DNA from: Clusia tigrina
Taxonomy: Eukaryota > Arthropoda > Insecta > Diptera > Clusiidae
DNA length: 64,000 nucleotides
Direction of reading: 5' to 3'
Assembly: GCA_920105625.2 (NCBI GenBank)
Contig: OV050032.1
Location: forward strand, 103,152,542 to 103,216,541
Shown here: piece by piece, positions 35,701 to 47,642 of the stretch
Numbering within the stretch: the first letter of the stretch is position 1
Layout of the letters: the number at the start of each line of letters is the position of its first letter
Position numbers and translations under genes: made by a program
Notes under the pieces: model-generated
What the model saw: the letters and a program-made list of their open reading frames with translations, nothing else
Told to the model about the DNA's origin: nothing
The model's database searches: none

Positions 35701-38700
35701 ATCTTTGATAGGTGTAGGACGTACCATATAGAAGTTAGGGCCATTTGAAGTTTTATCAGTGTTTGATTTGGGACTCTAGGGTAACATAGCTTTGAGCGAT
35801 GGCTTAAATTGACAAGAGTCTCGGTTACTTCATTGTTACAAAATTTCAAGGTTTTATGATGCTCCAGTAAAAAGTTACAAGCACTTGTATGTTGCAAACT
35901 TTGATAGGTGTAGGACGTACCGTAAAGAAGTTAGGGCCATTTGAAGTTTTATCAGTGTTTGATTTGGGACTCTAGGGTAGCATAGCTTTGAGCGATGGCT
36001 TAAATTGACAAGAGGCTCGAGTACTTTATTGTTTCAAAATTTCAAGGTTTTATGACGCTCCAGTAAAAAGTTACAAGCATTTGTGTGTTGCAAACTGTGA
36101 TAGGTGTAGGACGTACCGTAAAGAAGTTAGGGCCATTTGAAGTTTTATCAGTGTTTGATTTGGGACTCTAGGGTAGCATAGCTTTGAGCGATGGCTTAAA
36201 TTGACAAGAGGCTCGAGTACTTTATTGTTTCAAAATTTCAAGGTTTTATGACGCTCCAGTAAAAAGTTACAAGCATTTGTGTGTTGCAATCTTTGATAGG
36301 TGTAGGACGTACCATATAGAAGTTAGGGCCATTTGAAGTTTTATCAGTGTTTGATTTGGGACTCTAGGGTAACATAGCTTTGAGCGATGGCTTAAATTGA
36401 CAAGAGTCTCGGTTACGTCATTGTTACAAAATTTCAAGGTTTTATGATGCTCCAGTAAAAAGTTACAAGCACTTGTATGTTGCAAACTTTGATAGGTGTA
36501 GGACGTACCGTAAAGAAGTTAGGGCCATTTGAAGTTTTATCAGTGTTTGATTTGGGACTCTAGGGTAGCATAGCTTTGAGCGATGGCTTAAATTGACAAG
36601 AGGCTCGAGTACTTTATTGTTTCAAAATTTCAAGGTTTTATGACGCTCCAGTAAAAAGTTACAAGCATTTGTGTGTTGCAAACTTTGATAGGTGTAGGAC
36701 GTACCATATAGAAGTTAGGGCCATTTGAAGTTTTATCAGTGTTTGATTTGGGACTCTAGGGTAGCATAGCTTTGAGCGATGGCTTAAATTGACAAGAGGC
36801 TCGAGTACTTTATTGTTTCAAAATTTCAAGGTTTTATGACGCTCCAGTAAAAAGTTACAAGCATTTGTGTGTTGCAAACTTTGATAGGTGTAGGACGTAC
36901 CATATAGAAGTTAGGGCCATTTGAAGTTTTATCAGTGTTCGATTTGGGACTCTAGGGCAGCATAGCTTTGAGCGATGGCTTAAATTGACAAGAGTCTCGG
37001 GTACTTCATTGTTACAAAATTTCAAGGTTTTATGACGCTCCAGTAAAAAGTTACAAGCATTTGTATGTTGCAAACTTTGATAGGTGTAGGACGTACCGTA
37101 AAGAAGTTAGGGCCATTTGAAGTTTTATCAGTGTTTGATTTGGGACTCTAGGGTAGCATAGCTTTGAGCGATGGCTTAAATTGACAAGAGGCTCGAGTAC
37201 TTTATTGTTTCAAAATTTCAAGGTTTTATGACGCTCCAGTAAAAAGTTACAAGCATTTGTGTGTTGCAAACTTTGATAGGTGTAGGACGTACCATATAGA
37301 AGTTAGGGCTATTTGAAGTTTTATCAGTGTTTGATTTGGGACTCTAGGGTAGCATAGCTTTGAGCGATGGCTTAAATTGACAAGAGGCTCGAGTACTTTA
37401 TTGTTTCAAAATTTCAAGGTTTTATGACGCTCCAGTAAAAAGTTACAAGCATTTGTGTGTTGCAATCTTTGATAGGTGTAGGACGTACCATATAGAAGTT
37501 AGGGCCATTTGAAGTTTTATCAGTGTTTGATTTGGGACTCTAGGGTAACATAGCTTTGAGCGATGGCTTAAATTGACAAGAGTCTCGGTTACTTCATTGT
37601 TACAAAATTTCAAGGTTTTATGATGCTCCAGTAAAAAGTTACAAGCACTTGTATGTTGCAAACTTTGATAGGTGTAGGACGTACCGTAAAGAAGTTAGGG
37701 CCATTTGAAGTTTTATCAGTGTTTGATTTGGGACTCTAGGGTAGCATAGCTTTGAGCGATGGCTTAAATTGACAAGAGGCTCGAGTACTTTATTGTTTCA
37801 AAATTTCAAGGTTTTATGACGCTCCAGTAAAAAGTTACAAGCATTTGTGTGTTGCAAACTTTGATAGGTGTAGGACGTACCATATAGAAGTTAGGGCCAT
37901 TTGAAGTTTTATCAGTGTTTGATTTGGGACTCTAGGGTAGCATAGCTTTGAGCGATGGCTTAAATTGACAAGAGGCTCGAGTACTTTATTGTTTCAAAAT
38001 TTCAAGGTTTTATGACGCTCCAGTAAAAAGTTACAAGCATTTGTGTGTTGCAAACTTTGATAGGTGTAGGACGTACCGTAAAGAAGTTAGGGCCATTTGA
38101 AGTTTTATCAGTGTTTGATTTGGGACTCTAGGGTAGCATAGCTTTGAGCGATGGCTTAAATTGACAAGAGGCTCGAGTACTTTATTGTTTCAAAATTTCA
38201 AGGTTTTATGACGCTCCAGTAAAAAGTTACAAGCATTTGTGTGTTGCAATCTTTGATAGGTGTAGGACGTACCATATAGAAGTTAGGGCCATTTGAAGTT
38301 TTATCAGTGTTTGATTTGGGACTCTAGGGTAACATAGCTTTGAGCGATGGCTTAAATTGACAAGAGTCTCGGTTACTTCATTGTTACAAAATTTCAAGGT
38401 TTTATGATGCTCCAGTAAAAAGTTACAAGCACTTGTATGTTGCAAACTTTGATAGGTGTAGGACGTACCGTAAAGAAGTTAGGGCCATTTGAAGTTTTAT
38501 CAGTGTTTGATTTGGGACTCTAGGGTAGCATAGCTTTGAGCGATGGCTTAAATTGACAAGAGGCTCGAGTACTTTATTGTTTCAAAATTTCAAGGTTTTA
38601 TGACGCTCCAGTAAAAAGTTACAAGCATTTGTGTGTTGCAAACTTTGATAGGTGTAGGACGTACCATATAGAAGTTAGGGCCATTTGAAGTTTTATCAGT

Positions 38701-41700
38701 GTTTGATTTGGGACTCTAGGGTAGCATAGCTTTGAGCGATGGCTTAAATTGACAAGAGGCTCGAGTACTTTATTGTTTCAAAATTTCAAGGTTTTATGAC
38801 GCTCCAGTAAAAAGTTACAAGCATTTGTGTGTTGAAATCTTTGATAGGTGTAGGACGTACCATATAGAAGTTAGGGCCATTTGAAGTTTTATCAGTGTTT
38901 GATTTGGGACTCTAGGGTAACATAGCTTTGAGCGATGGCTTAAATTGACAAGAGTCTCGGTTACTTCATTGTTACAAAATTTCAAGGTTTTATGATGCTC
39001 CAGTAAAAAGTTACAAGCACTTGTATGTTGCAAACTTTGATAGGTGTAGGACGTACCGTAAAGAAGTTAGGGCCATTTGAAGTTTTATCAGTGTTTGATT
39101 TGGGACTCTAGGGTAGCATAGCTTTGAGCGATGGCTTAAATTGACAAGAGGCTCGAGTACTTTATTGTTTCAAAATTTCAAGGTTTTATGACGCTCCAGT
39201 AAAAAGTTACAAGCATTTGTGTGTTGCAAACTTTGATAGGTGTAGGACGTACCGTAAAGAAGTTAGGGCCATTTGAAGTTTTATCAGTGTTTGATTTGGG
39301 ACTCTAGGGTAGCATAGCTTTGAGCGATGGCTTAAATTGACAAGAGGCTCGAGTACTTTATTGTTTCAAAATTTCAAGGTTTTATGACGCTCCAGTAAAA
39401 AGTTACAAGCATTTGTGTGTTGCAATCTTTGATAGGTGTAGGACGTACCATATAGAAGTTAGGGCCATTTGAAGTTTTATCAGTGTTTGATTTGGGACTC
39501 TAGGGTAACATAGCTTTGAGCGATGGCTTAAATTGACAAGAGTCTCGGTTACTTCATTGTTACAAAATTTCAAGGTTTTATGATGCTCCAGTAAAAAGTT
39601 ACAAGCACTTGTATGTTGCAAACTTTGATAGGTGTAGGACGTACCGTAAAGAAGTTAGGGCCATTTGAAGTTTTATCAGTGTTTGATTTGGGACTCTAGG
39701 GAAGCATAGCTTTGAGCGATGGCTTAAATTGACAAGAGGCTCGAGTACTTTATTGTTTCAAAATTTCAAGGTTTTATGACGCTCCAGTAAAAAGTTACAA
39801 GCATTTGTGTGTTGCAAACTTTGATAGGTGTAGGACGTACCATATAGAAGTTAGGGCCATTTGAAGTTTTATCAGTGTTTGATTTGGGACTCTAGGGCAG
39901 CATAGCTTTGAGCGATGGCTTAAATTGACAAGAGTCTCGGGTACTTCATTGTTACAAAATTTCAAGGTTTTATGACGCTCCAGTAAAAAGTTACAAGCAT
40001 TTGTATGTTGAAAACTTTGATAGGTGTAGGACGTACCGTAAAGAAGTTAGGGCCATTTGAAGTTTTATCAGTGTTTGATTTGGGACTCTAGGGTAGCATA
40101 GCTTTGAGCGATGGCTTAAATTGACAAGAGGCTCGAGTACTTTATTGTTTCAAAATTTCAAGGTTTTATGATGCTCCAGTAAAAAGTTATAAGCACTTGT
40201 ATGTTGCAAACTTTGATAGGTGTAGGACGTACCGTAAAGAAGTTAGGGCCATTTGAAGTTTTATCAGTGTTTGATTTGGGACTCTAGGGTAGCATAGCTT
40301 TGAGCGATGGCTTAAATTGACAAAAGGCTCGAGTACTTTATTGTTTCAAAATTTCAAGGTTTTATGACGCTCCAGTAAAAAGTTACAAGCATTTGTGTGT
40401 TGCAAACTTTGATAGGTGTAGGACGTACCATATAGAAGTTAGGGCCATTTGAAGTTTTATCAGTGTTTGATTTGGGACTCTAGGGTAACACAGCTTTGAG
40501 CGATGGCTTAAATTGACAAGAGTCTCGGTTACTTCATTGTTACAAAATTTCAAGGTTTTATGATGCTCCAGTAAAAAGTTACAAGCACTTGTATGTTGCA
40601 AACTTTGATAGGTGTAGGACGTACCGTAAAGAAGTTAGGGCCATTTGAAGTTTTATCAGTGTTTGATTTGGGACTCTAGGGTAGCATAGCTTTGAGCGAT
40701 GGCTTAAATTGACAAGAGGCTCGAGTACTTTATTGTTTCAAAATTTCAAGGTTTTATGATGCTCCAGTAAAAAGTTATAAGCACTTGTATGTTGCAAACT
40801 TTGATAGGTGTAGGACGTACCGTAAAGAAGTTAGGGCCATTTGAAGTTTTATCAGTGTTTGATTTGGGACTCTAGGGTAGCATAGCTTTGAGCGATGGCT
40901 TAAATTGACAAAAGGCTCGAGTACTTTATTGTTTCAAAATTTCAAGGTTTTATGACGCTCCAGTAAAAAGTTACAAGCATTTGTGTGTTGCAAACTTTGA
41001 TAGGTGTAGGACGTACCATATAGAAGTTAGGGCCATTTGAAGTTTTATCAGTGTTTGATTTGGGACTCTAGGGTAGCATAGCTTTGAGCGATGGCTTAAA
41101 TTGACAAGAGGCTCGAGTACTTTATTGTTTCAAAATTTCAAGGTTTTATGACGCTCCAGTAAAAAGTTACAAGCATTTGTGTGTTGCAAACTTTGATAGG
41201 TGTAGGACGTACCATATAGAAGTTAGGGCCATTTGAGGTTTTATCAGTGTTTGATTTGGGACTCTAGGGCAGCATAGCTTTGAGCGATGGCTTAAATTGA
41301 CAAGAGTCTCGGGTACTTCATTGTTACAAAATTTCAAGGTTTTATTACGCTCCAGTAAAAAGTTACAAGCATTTGTATGTTGCAAACTTTGATAGGTGTA
41401 GGACGTACCATATAGAAGTTAGGGCCATTTGAAGTTTTATCAGTGTTTGATTTGGGACTCTAGGGTAGCATAGCTTTGAGCGATGCCTTAAATTGACAAG
41501 AGGCTCGAGTACTTTATTGTTTCAAAATTTCAAGGTTTTATGACGCTCCAGTAAAAAGTTACAAGCATTTGTGTGTTGCAAACTTTGATAGGTGTAGGAC
41601 GTACCGTATAGAAGTTAGGGCCATTTGAAGTTTTACCAGTGTTTGATTTGGGACTCTAGGGTAGCATAGCTTTGAGCGATGGCTTAGATTGACAAGAGGC

Positions 41701-43917
41701 TCGAGTACCTTATTGTTTCAAAATTTCAAGGTTTTATGACGCTCCAGTAAAAAGTTACAAGCATTTGTGTGTTGCAATCTTTGATAGGTGTAGGACGTAC
41801 CATATAGAAGTTAGGACCATTTGAAGTTTTATCAGTGTTTGATTTGGGACTCTAGGGTAACATAGCTTTGAGCGATGGCTTAAATTGACAAGAGTCTCGG
41901 TTACTTCATTGTTACAAAATTTCAAGGTTTTATGATGCTCCAGTAAAAAGTTACAAGCACTTGTATGTTGCAAACTTTGATAGGTGTAGGACGTACCGTA
42001 AAGAAGTTAGGACCATTTGAAGTTTTATCAGTGTTTGATTTGGGACTCTAGGGAAGCATAGCTTTGAGCGATGGCTTAAATTGACAAGAGGCTCGAGTAC
42101 TTTATTGTTTCAAAATTTCAAGGTTTTATGACGCTCCAGTAAAAAGTTACAAGCATTTGTGTGTTGCAAACTTTGATAGGTGTAGGACGTACCATATAGA
42201 AGTTAGGGCCATTTGAAGTTTTATCAGTGTTTGATTTGGGACTCTAGGGTAGCATAGCTTTGTGCGATGGCTTAAATTGACAAGAGGCTCGAGTACTTTA
42301 TTGTTTCAAAATTTTAAGGTTTTATGACGCTCCAGTAAAAAGTTACAAGCATTTGTGTGTTGCAATCTTTGATAGGTGTAGGACGTACCATATAGAAGTT
42401 AGGGCCATTTGAAGTTTTATCAGTGTTTGATTTGGGACTCTAGGGTAACATAGCTTTGAGCGATGGCTTAAATTGACAAGAGTCTCGGTTACTTCATTGT
42501 TACAAAATTTCAAGGTTTTATGATGCTGCAGTAAAAAGTTACAAGCACTTGTATGTTGCAAACTTTGATAGGTGTAGGACGTACCATATAGAAGTTAGGG
42601 CCATTTGAAGTTTTATCAGTGTTTGATTTGGGACTCTAGGGTAGCATAGCTTTGAGCGATGGCTTAAATTGACAAGAGGCTCGAGTACTTTATTGTTTCA
42701 AAATTTCAAGGTTTTATGACGCTCCAGTAAAAAGTTACAAGCATTTGTGTGTTGCAAACTTTGATAGGTGTAGGACGTACCGTAAAGAAGTTAGGGCCAT
42801 TTGAAGTTTTACCAGTGTTTGATTTGGGACTCTAGGGTAGCATAGCTTTGAGCGATGGCTTAGATTGACAAGAGGCTCGAGTACTTTATTGTTTCAAAAT
42901 TTCAAGGTTTTATGACGCTCCAGTAAAAAGTTACAAGCATTTGTGTGTTGCAATCTTTGATAGGTGTAGGACGTACCATATAGAAGTTAGGGCCATTTGA
43001 AGTTTTATCAGTGTTTGATTTGGGACTCTAGGGTAACATAGCTTTGAGCGATGGCTTAAATTGACAAGAGTCTCTGTTACTTCATTGTTACAAAATTTCA
43101 AGGTTTTATGATGCTCCAGTAAAAAGTTACAAGCACTTGTATGTTGCAAACTTTGATAGGTGTAGGACGTACCGTAAAGAAGTTAGGACCATTTGAAGTT
43201 TTATCAGTGTTTGATTTGGGACTCTAGGGTAGCATAGCTTTGAGCGATGGCTTAAATTGACAAGAGGCTTGAGTACTTTATTGTTTCAAAATTTCAAGGT
43301 TTTATGACGCTCCAGTAAAAAGTTACAAGCATTTGTGTGTTGCAAACTTTGATAGGTGTAGGACGTACCATATAGAAGTTAGGGCCATTTGAAGTTTTAT
43401 CAGTGTTTGATTTGGGACTCTAGGGTAGCATAGCTTTGAGCGATGGCTTAAATTGACAAGAGGCTCGAGTACTTTATTGTTTCAAAATTTCAAGGTTTTA
43501 TGACGCTCCAGTAAAAAGTTACAAGCATTTGTGTGTTGCAAACTTTGATAGGTGTAGGACGTACCATATAGAAGTTAGGGCCATTTGAAGTTTTATCAGT
43601 GTTTGATTTGGGACTCTAGGGCAGCATAGCTTTGAGCGATGGCTTAAATTGACAAGAGTCTCGGGTACTTCATTGTTACAAAATTTCAAGGTTTTATGAC
43701 GCTCCAGTAAAAAGTTACAAGCATTTGTATGTTGCAAACTTTGATAGGTGTAGGACGTACCGTAAAGAAGTTAGGGCCATTTGAAGTTTTATCAGTGTTT
43801 GATTTGGGACTCTAGGGTAGCATAGCTTTGAGCGATGGCTTAAATTAACAAGAGGCTCGAGTACTTTATTGTTTCAAAATTTCAAGGTTTTATGACGCTC
43901 CAGTAAAAAGTTACAAG
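32746..43917. repeat. Segmental duplication copy II: 57 monomers, 11,172 bp
   Basis: The first 18 monomers match copy I. The whole stretch corresponds to copy III at offsets rising from +14897 to +18619 as extra monomers appear in III. Shared markers with III: 'ggcttcaattg' (32746), 'ggtatagg' (33922), 'aatttcgagg' (34510), 'gtttccaaat' (35294), 'gttgaaatc' (38822), 'gttgaaaac' (39998), 'ttataag' forms (entering 40194 and 40782), 'ttattacgctcc' (41174), 'ttaccag' with 'cttagattg' (41566, 42742), 'gatgctgcag' (42350) and 'attaacaag' (43722). Trimer order holds for most of the length. Confidence 0.85.
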
Positions 43918-46900
43918 CATTTGTGTGTTGCAATCTTTGATAGGTGTAGGACGTACCATATAGAAGTTAGGGCCATTTGAAGTTTTATCAGTGTTTGATT
44001 TGGGACTCTAGGGTAACATAGCTTTGAGCGATGGCTTAAATTGACAAGAGTCTCGGTTACTTCATTGTTACAAAATTTCAAGGTTTTATGATGCTCCAGT
44101 AAAAAGTTACAAGCACTTGTATGTTACAAAACTTTGATAGGTGTAGGACGTACCGTAAAGAAGTTAGGACCATTTGAAGTTTTATCAGTGTTTGATTTGG
44201 GACTCTAGGGTAGCATAGCTTTGAGCGATGGCTTAAATTGACAAGAGGCTTGAGTACTTTATTGTTTCAAAATTTCAAGGTTTTATGACGCTCCAGTAAA
44301 AAGTTACAAGCATTTGTGTGTTGCAAACTTTGATAGGTGTAGGACGTACCATATAGAATTTAGGGCCATTTGAAGTTTTATCAGTGTTTGATTTGGGACT
44401 CTAGGGTAGCATAGCTTTGAGCGATGGCTTAAATTGACAAGAGGCTCGAGTACTTTATTGTTTCAAAATTTCAAGGTTTTATGACGCTCCAGTAAAAAGT
44501 TACAAGCATTTGTGTGTTGCAAACTTTGATAGGTGTAGGATGTACCATATAGAAGTTAGGGCCATTTGAAGTTTTATCAGTGTTTGATTTGGGACTCTAG
44601 GGTAACATAACTTTGAGCGATGGCTTAAATTGACTAGAGTCTCGGTTACTTCATTGTTACAAAATTTCAAGGTTTTATGATGCTCCAGTAAAAAGTTACA
44701 AGCACTTGTGTGTTGCAAACTTTGATAGGTGTAGGACGTACCATATAGAAGTTAGGGCCATTTGAAGTTTTATCAGTGTTTGATTTGGGACTCTAGGGTA
44801 ACATAACTTTGAGCGATGGCTTAAATTGACTAGAGTCTCGGTTACTTCATTGTTACAAAATTTCAAGGTTTTATGATGCTCCAGTAAAAAGTTACAAGCA
44901 CTTGTATGTTGCAAACTTTGATAGGTGTAGGACGTACCGTAAAGAAGTTAGGGCCATTTGAAGTTTTATCAGTGTTTGATTTGGGACTCTAGGGTAGCAT
45001 AGCTTTGAGCGATGGCTTAAATTGACAAGAGGCTCGAGTACTTTATTGTTTCAAAATTTCAAGGTTTTATGACGCTCCAGTAAAAAGTTACAAGCATTTG
45101 TGTGTTGCAAACTTTGATAGGTGTAGGACGTACCATATAGAAGTTAGGGCCATTTGAAGTTTTATCAGTGTTTGATTTGGGACTCTAGGGCAGCATAGCT
45201 TTGAGCGATGGCTTAAATTGACAAGAGTCTCGGTTACTTCATTGTTACAAAATTTCAAGGTTTTATGATGCTCCAGTAAAAAGTTACAAGCATTTGTGTG
45301 TTGCAAACTTTGATAGGTGTAGGACGTACCATATAGAAGTTAGGGCCATTTGAAGTTTTATCAGTGTTTGATTTGGGACTCTAGGGTAACATAACTTTGA
45401 GCGATGGCTTAAATTGACTAGAGTCTCGGTTACTTCATTGTTACAAAATTTCAAGGTTTTATGATGCTCCAGTAAAAAGTTACAAGCACTTGTATGTTGC
45501 AAACTTTGATAGGTGTAGGACGTACCGTAAAGAAGTTAGGGCCATTTGAAGTTTTATCAGTGTTTGATTTGGGACTCTAGGGTAGCATAGCTTTGAGCGA
45601 TGGCTTAAATTGACAAGAGGCTCGAGTACTTTATTGTTTCAAAATTTCAAGGTTTTATGACGCTCCAGTAAAAAGTTACAAGCATTTGTGTGTTGCAAAC
45701 TTTGATAGGTGTAGGACGTACCATATAGAAGTTAGGGCCATTTGAAGTTTTATCAGTGTTTGATTTGGGACTCTAGGGTAGCATAGCTTTGAGCGATGGC
45801 TTAAATTGACAAGAGGCTCGAGTACTTTATTGTTTCAAAATTTCAAGGTTTTATGACGCTCCAGTAAAAAGTTACAAGCATTTGTGTGTTGCAATCTTTG
45901 ATAGGTGTAGGACGTACCATATAGAAGTTAGGGCCATTTGAAGTTTTATCAGTGTTTGATTTGGGACTCTAGGGTAACATAGCTTTGAGCGATGGCTTCA
46001 ATTGACAAGAGTCTCGGTTACTTCATTGTTACAAAATTTCAAGGTTTTATGACGCTCCAGTAAAAAGTTACAAGCACTTGTATGTTGCAAACTTTGATAG
46101 GTGTAGGACGTACCATATAGAAGTTAGGGCCATTTGAAGTTTTATCAGTGTTTGATTTGGGACTCTAGGGTAACATAGCTTTGAGCGATGGCTTAAATTG
46201 ACAAGAGTCTCGGTTACTTCATTGTTACAAAATTTCAAGGTTTTATGATGCTCCAGTAAAAAGTTACAAGCACTTGTATGTTGCAAACTTTGATAGGTGT
46301 AGGACGTACCGTAAAGAAGTTAGGACCATTTGAAGTTTTATCAGTGTTTGATTTGGGACTCTAGGGTAGCATAGCTTTGAGCGATGGCTTAAATTGACAA
46401 GAGGCTTGAGTACTTTATTGTTTCAAAATTTCAAGGTTTTATGACGCTCCAGTAAAAAGTTACAAGCATTTGTGTGTTGCAAACTTTGATAGGTGTAGGA
46501 CGTACCATATAGAAGTTAGGGCCATTTGAAGTTTTATCAGTGTTTGATTTGGGACTCTAGGGTAGCATAGCTTTGAGCGATGGCTTAAATTGACAAGAGG
46601 CTCGAGTACTTAATTGTTTCAAAATTTCAAGGTTTTATGACGCTCCAGTAAAAAGTTACAAGCATTTGTGTGTTGCAAACTTTGATAGGTGTAGGACGTA
46701 CCATATAGAAGTTAGGGCCATTTGAAGTTTTATCAGTGTTTGATTTGGGACTCTAGGGCAGCATAGCTTTGAGCGATGGCGTAAATTGACAAGAGTCTCG
46801 GGTACTTCATTGTTACAAAATTTCAAGGTATTATGACGCTCCAGTAAAAAGTTACAAGCATTTGTATGTTGCAAACTTTGATAGGTGTAGGACGTACCGT

Positions 46901-47642
46901 AAAGAAGTTAGGGCCATTTGAAGTTTTATCAGTGTTTGATTTGGGACTCTAGGGTAGCATAGCTTTGAGCGATGGCTTAAATTAACAAGAGGCTCGAGTA
47001 CTTTATTGTTTCAAAATTTCAAGGTTTTATGACGCTCCAGTAAAAAGTTACAAGCATTTGTGTGTTGCAATCTTTGATAGGTGTAGGACGTACCATATAG
47101 AAGTTAGGGCCATTTGAAGTTTTATCAGTGTTTGATTTGGGACTCTAGGGTAACATAACTTTGAGCGATGGCTTAAATTGACTAGAGTCTCGGTTACTTC
47201 ATTGTTACAAAATTTCAAGGTTTTATGATGCTCCAGTAAAAAGTTACAAGCACTTGTATGTTGCAAACTTTGATAGGTGTAGGACGTACCGTAAAGAAGT
47301 TAGGACCATTTGAAGTTTTATCAGTGTTTGATTTGGGACTCTAGGGTAGCATAGCTTTGAGCGATGGCTTAAATTGACAAGAGGCTCGAGTACTTTATTG
47401 TTTCAAAATTTCAAGGTTTTATGACGCTCCAGTAAAAAGTTACAAGCATTTGTGTGTTGCAAACTTTGATAGGTGTAGGACGTACCATATAGAAGTTAGG
47501 GCCATTTGAAGTTTTATCAGTGTTTGATTTGGGACTCTAGGGTAGCATAGCTTTGAGCGATGGCTTAAATTGACAAGAGGCTCGAGTACTTTATTGTTTC
47601 AAAATTTCAAGGTTTTATGACGCTCCAGTAAAAAGTTACAAG
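43918..47642. repeat. Satellite stretch between copies II and III
   Basis: Nineteen monomers. Those at 44507, 44703, 45291 and 47055 carry the linked pair 'acataac' and 'gactagag'. The order X with 'ttaggaccat' and 'ggcttgag', Y, D, X with 'attaacaag' occurs at 43134-43917 and again at 46271-47054, offset 3137 (16 x 196 + 1), so a 16-monomer duplication spans the copy II edge. A B with 'ggcttcaattg' (45879) echoes the first monomer of copies I-III. One base is added near 44128. Confidence 0.82.
44126..44131. other. 1 bp insertion in monomer 226
   Basis: The usual 'atgttgcaaac' reads 'atgttacaaaac': one g-to-a change plus one added A. The register moves from 14+196k to 15+196k. The related monomers at 46271 and 47251 have the normal form, so the change is private to this copy. 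Confidence 0.85.
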
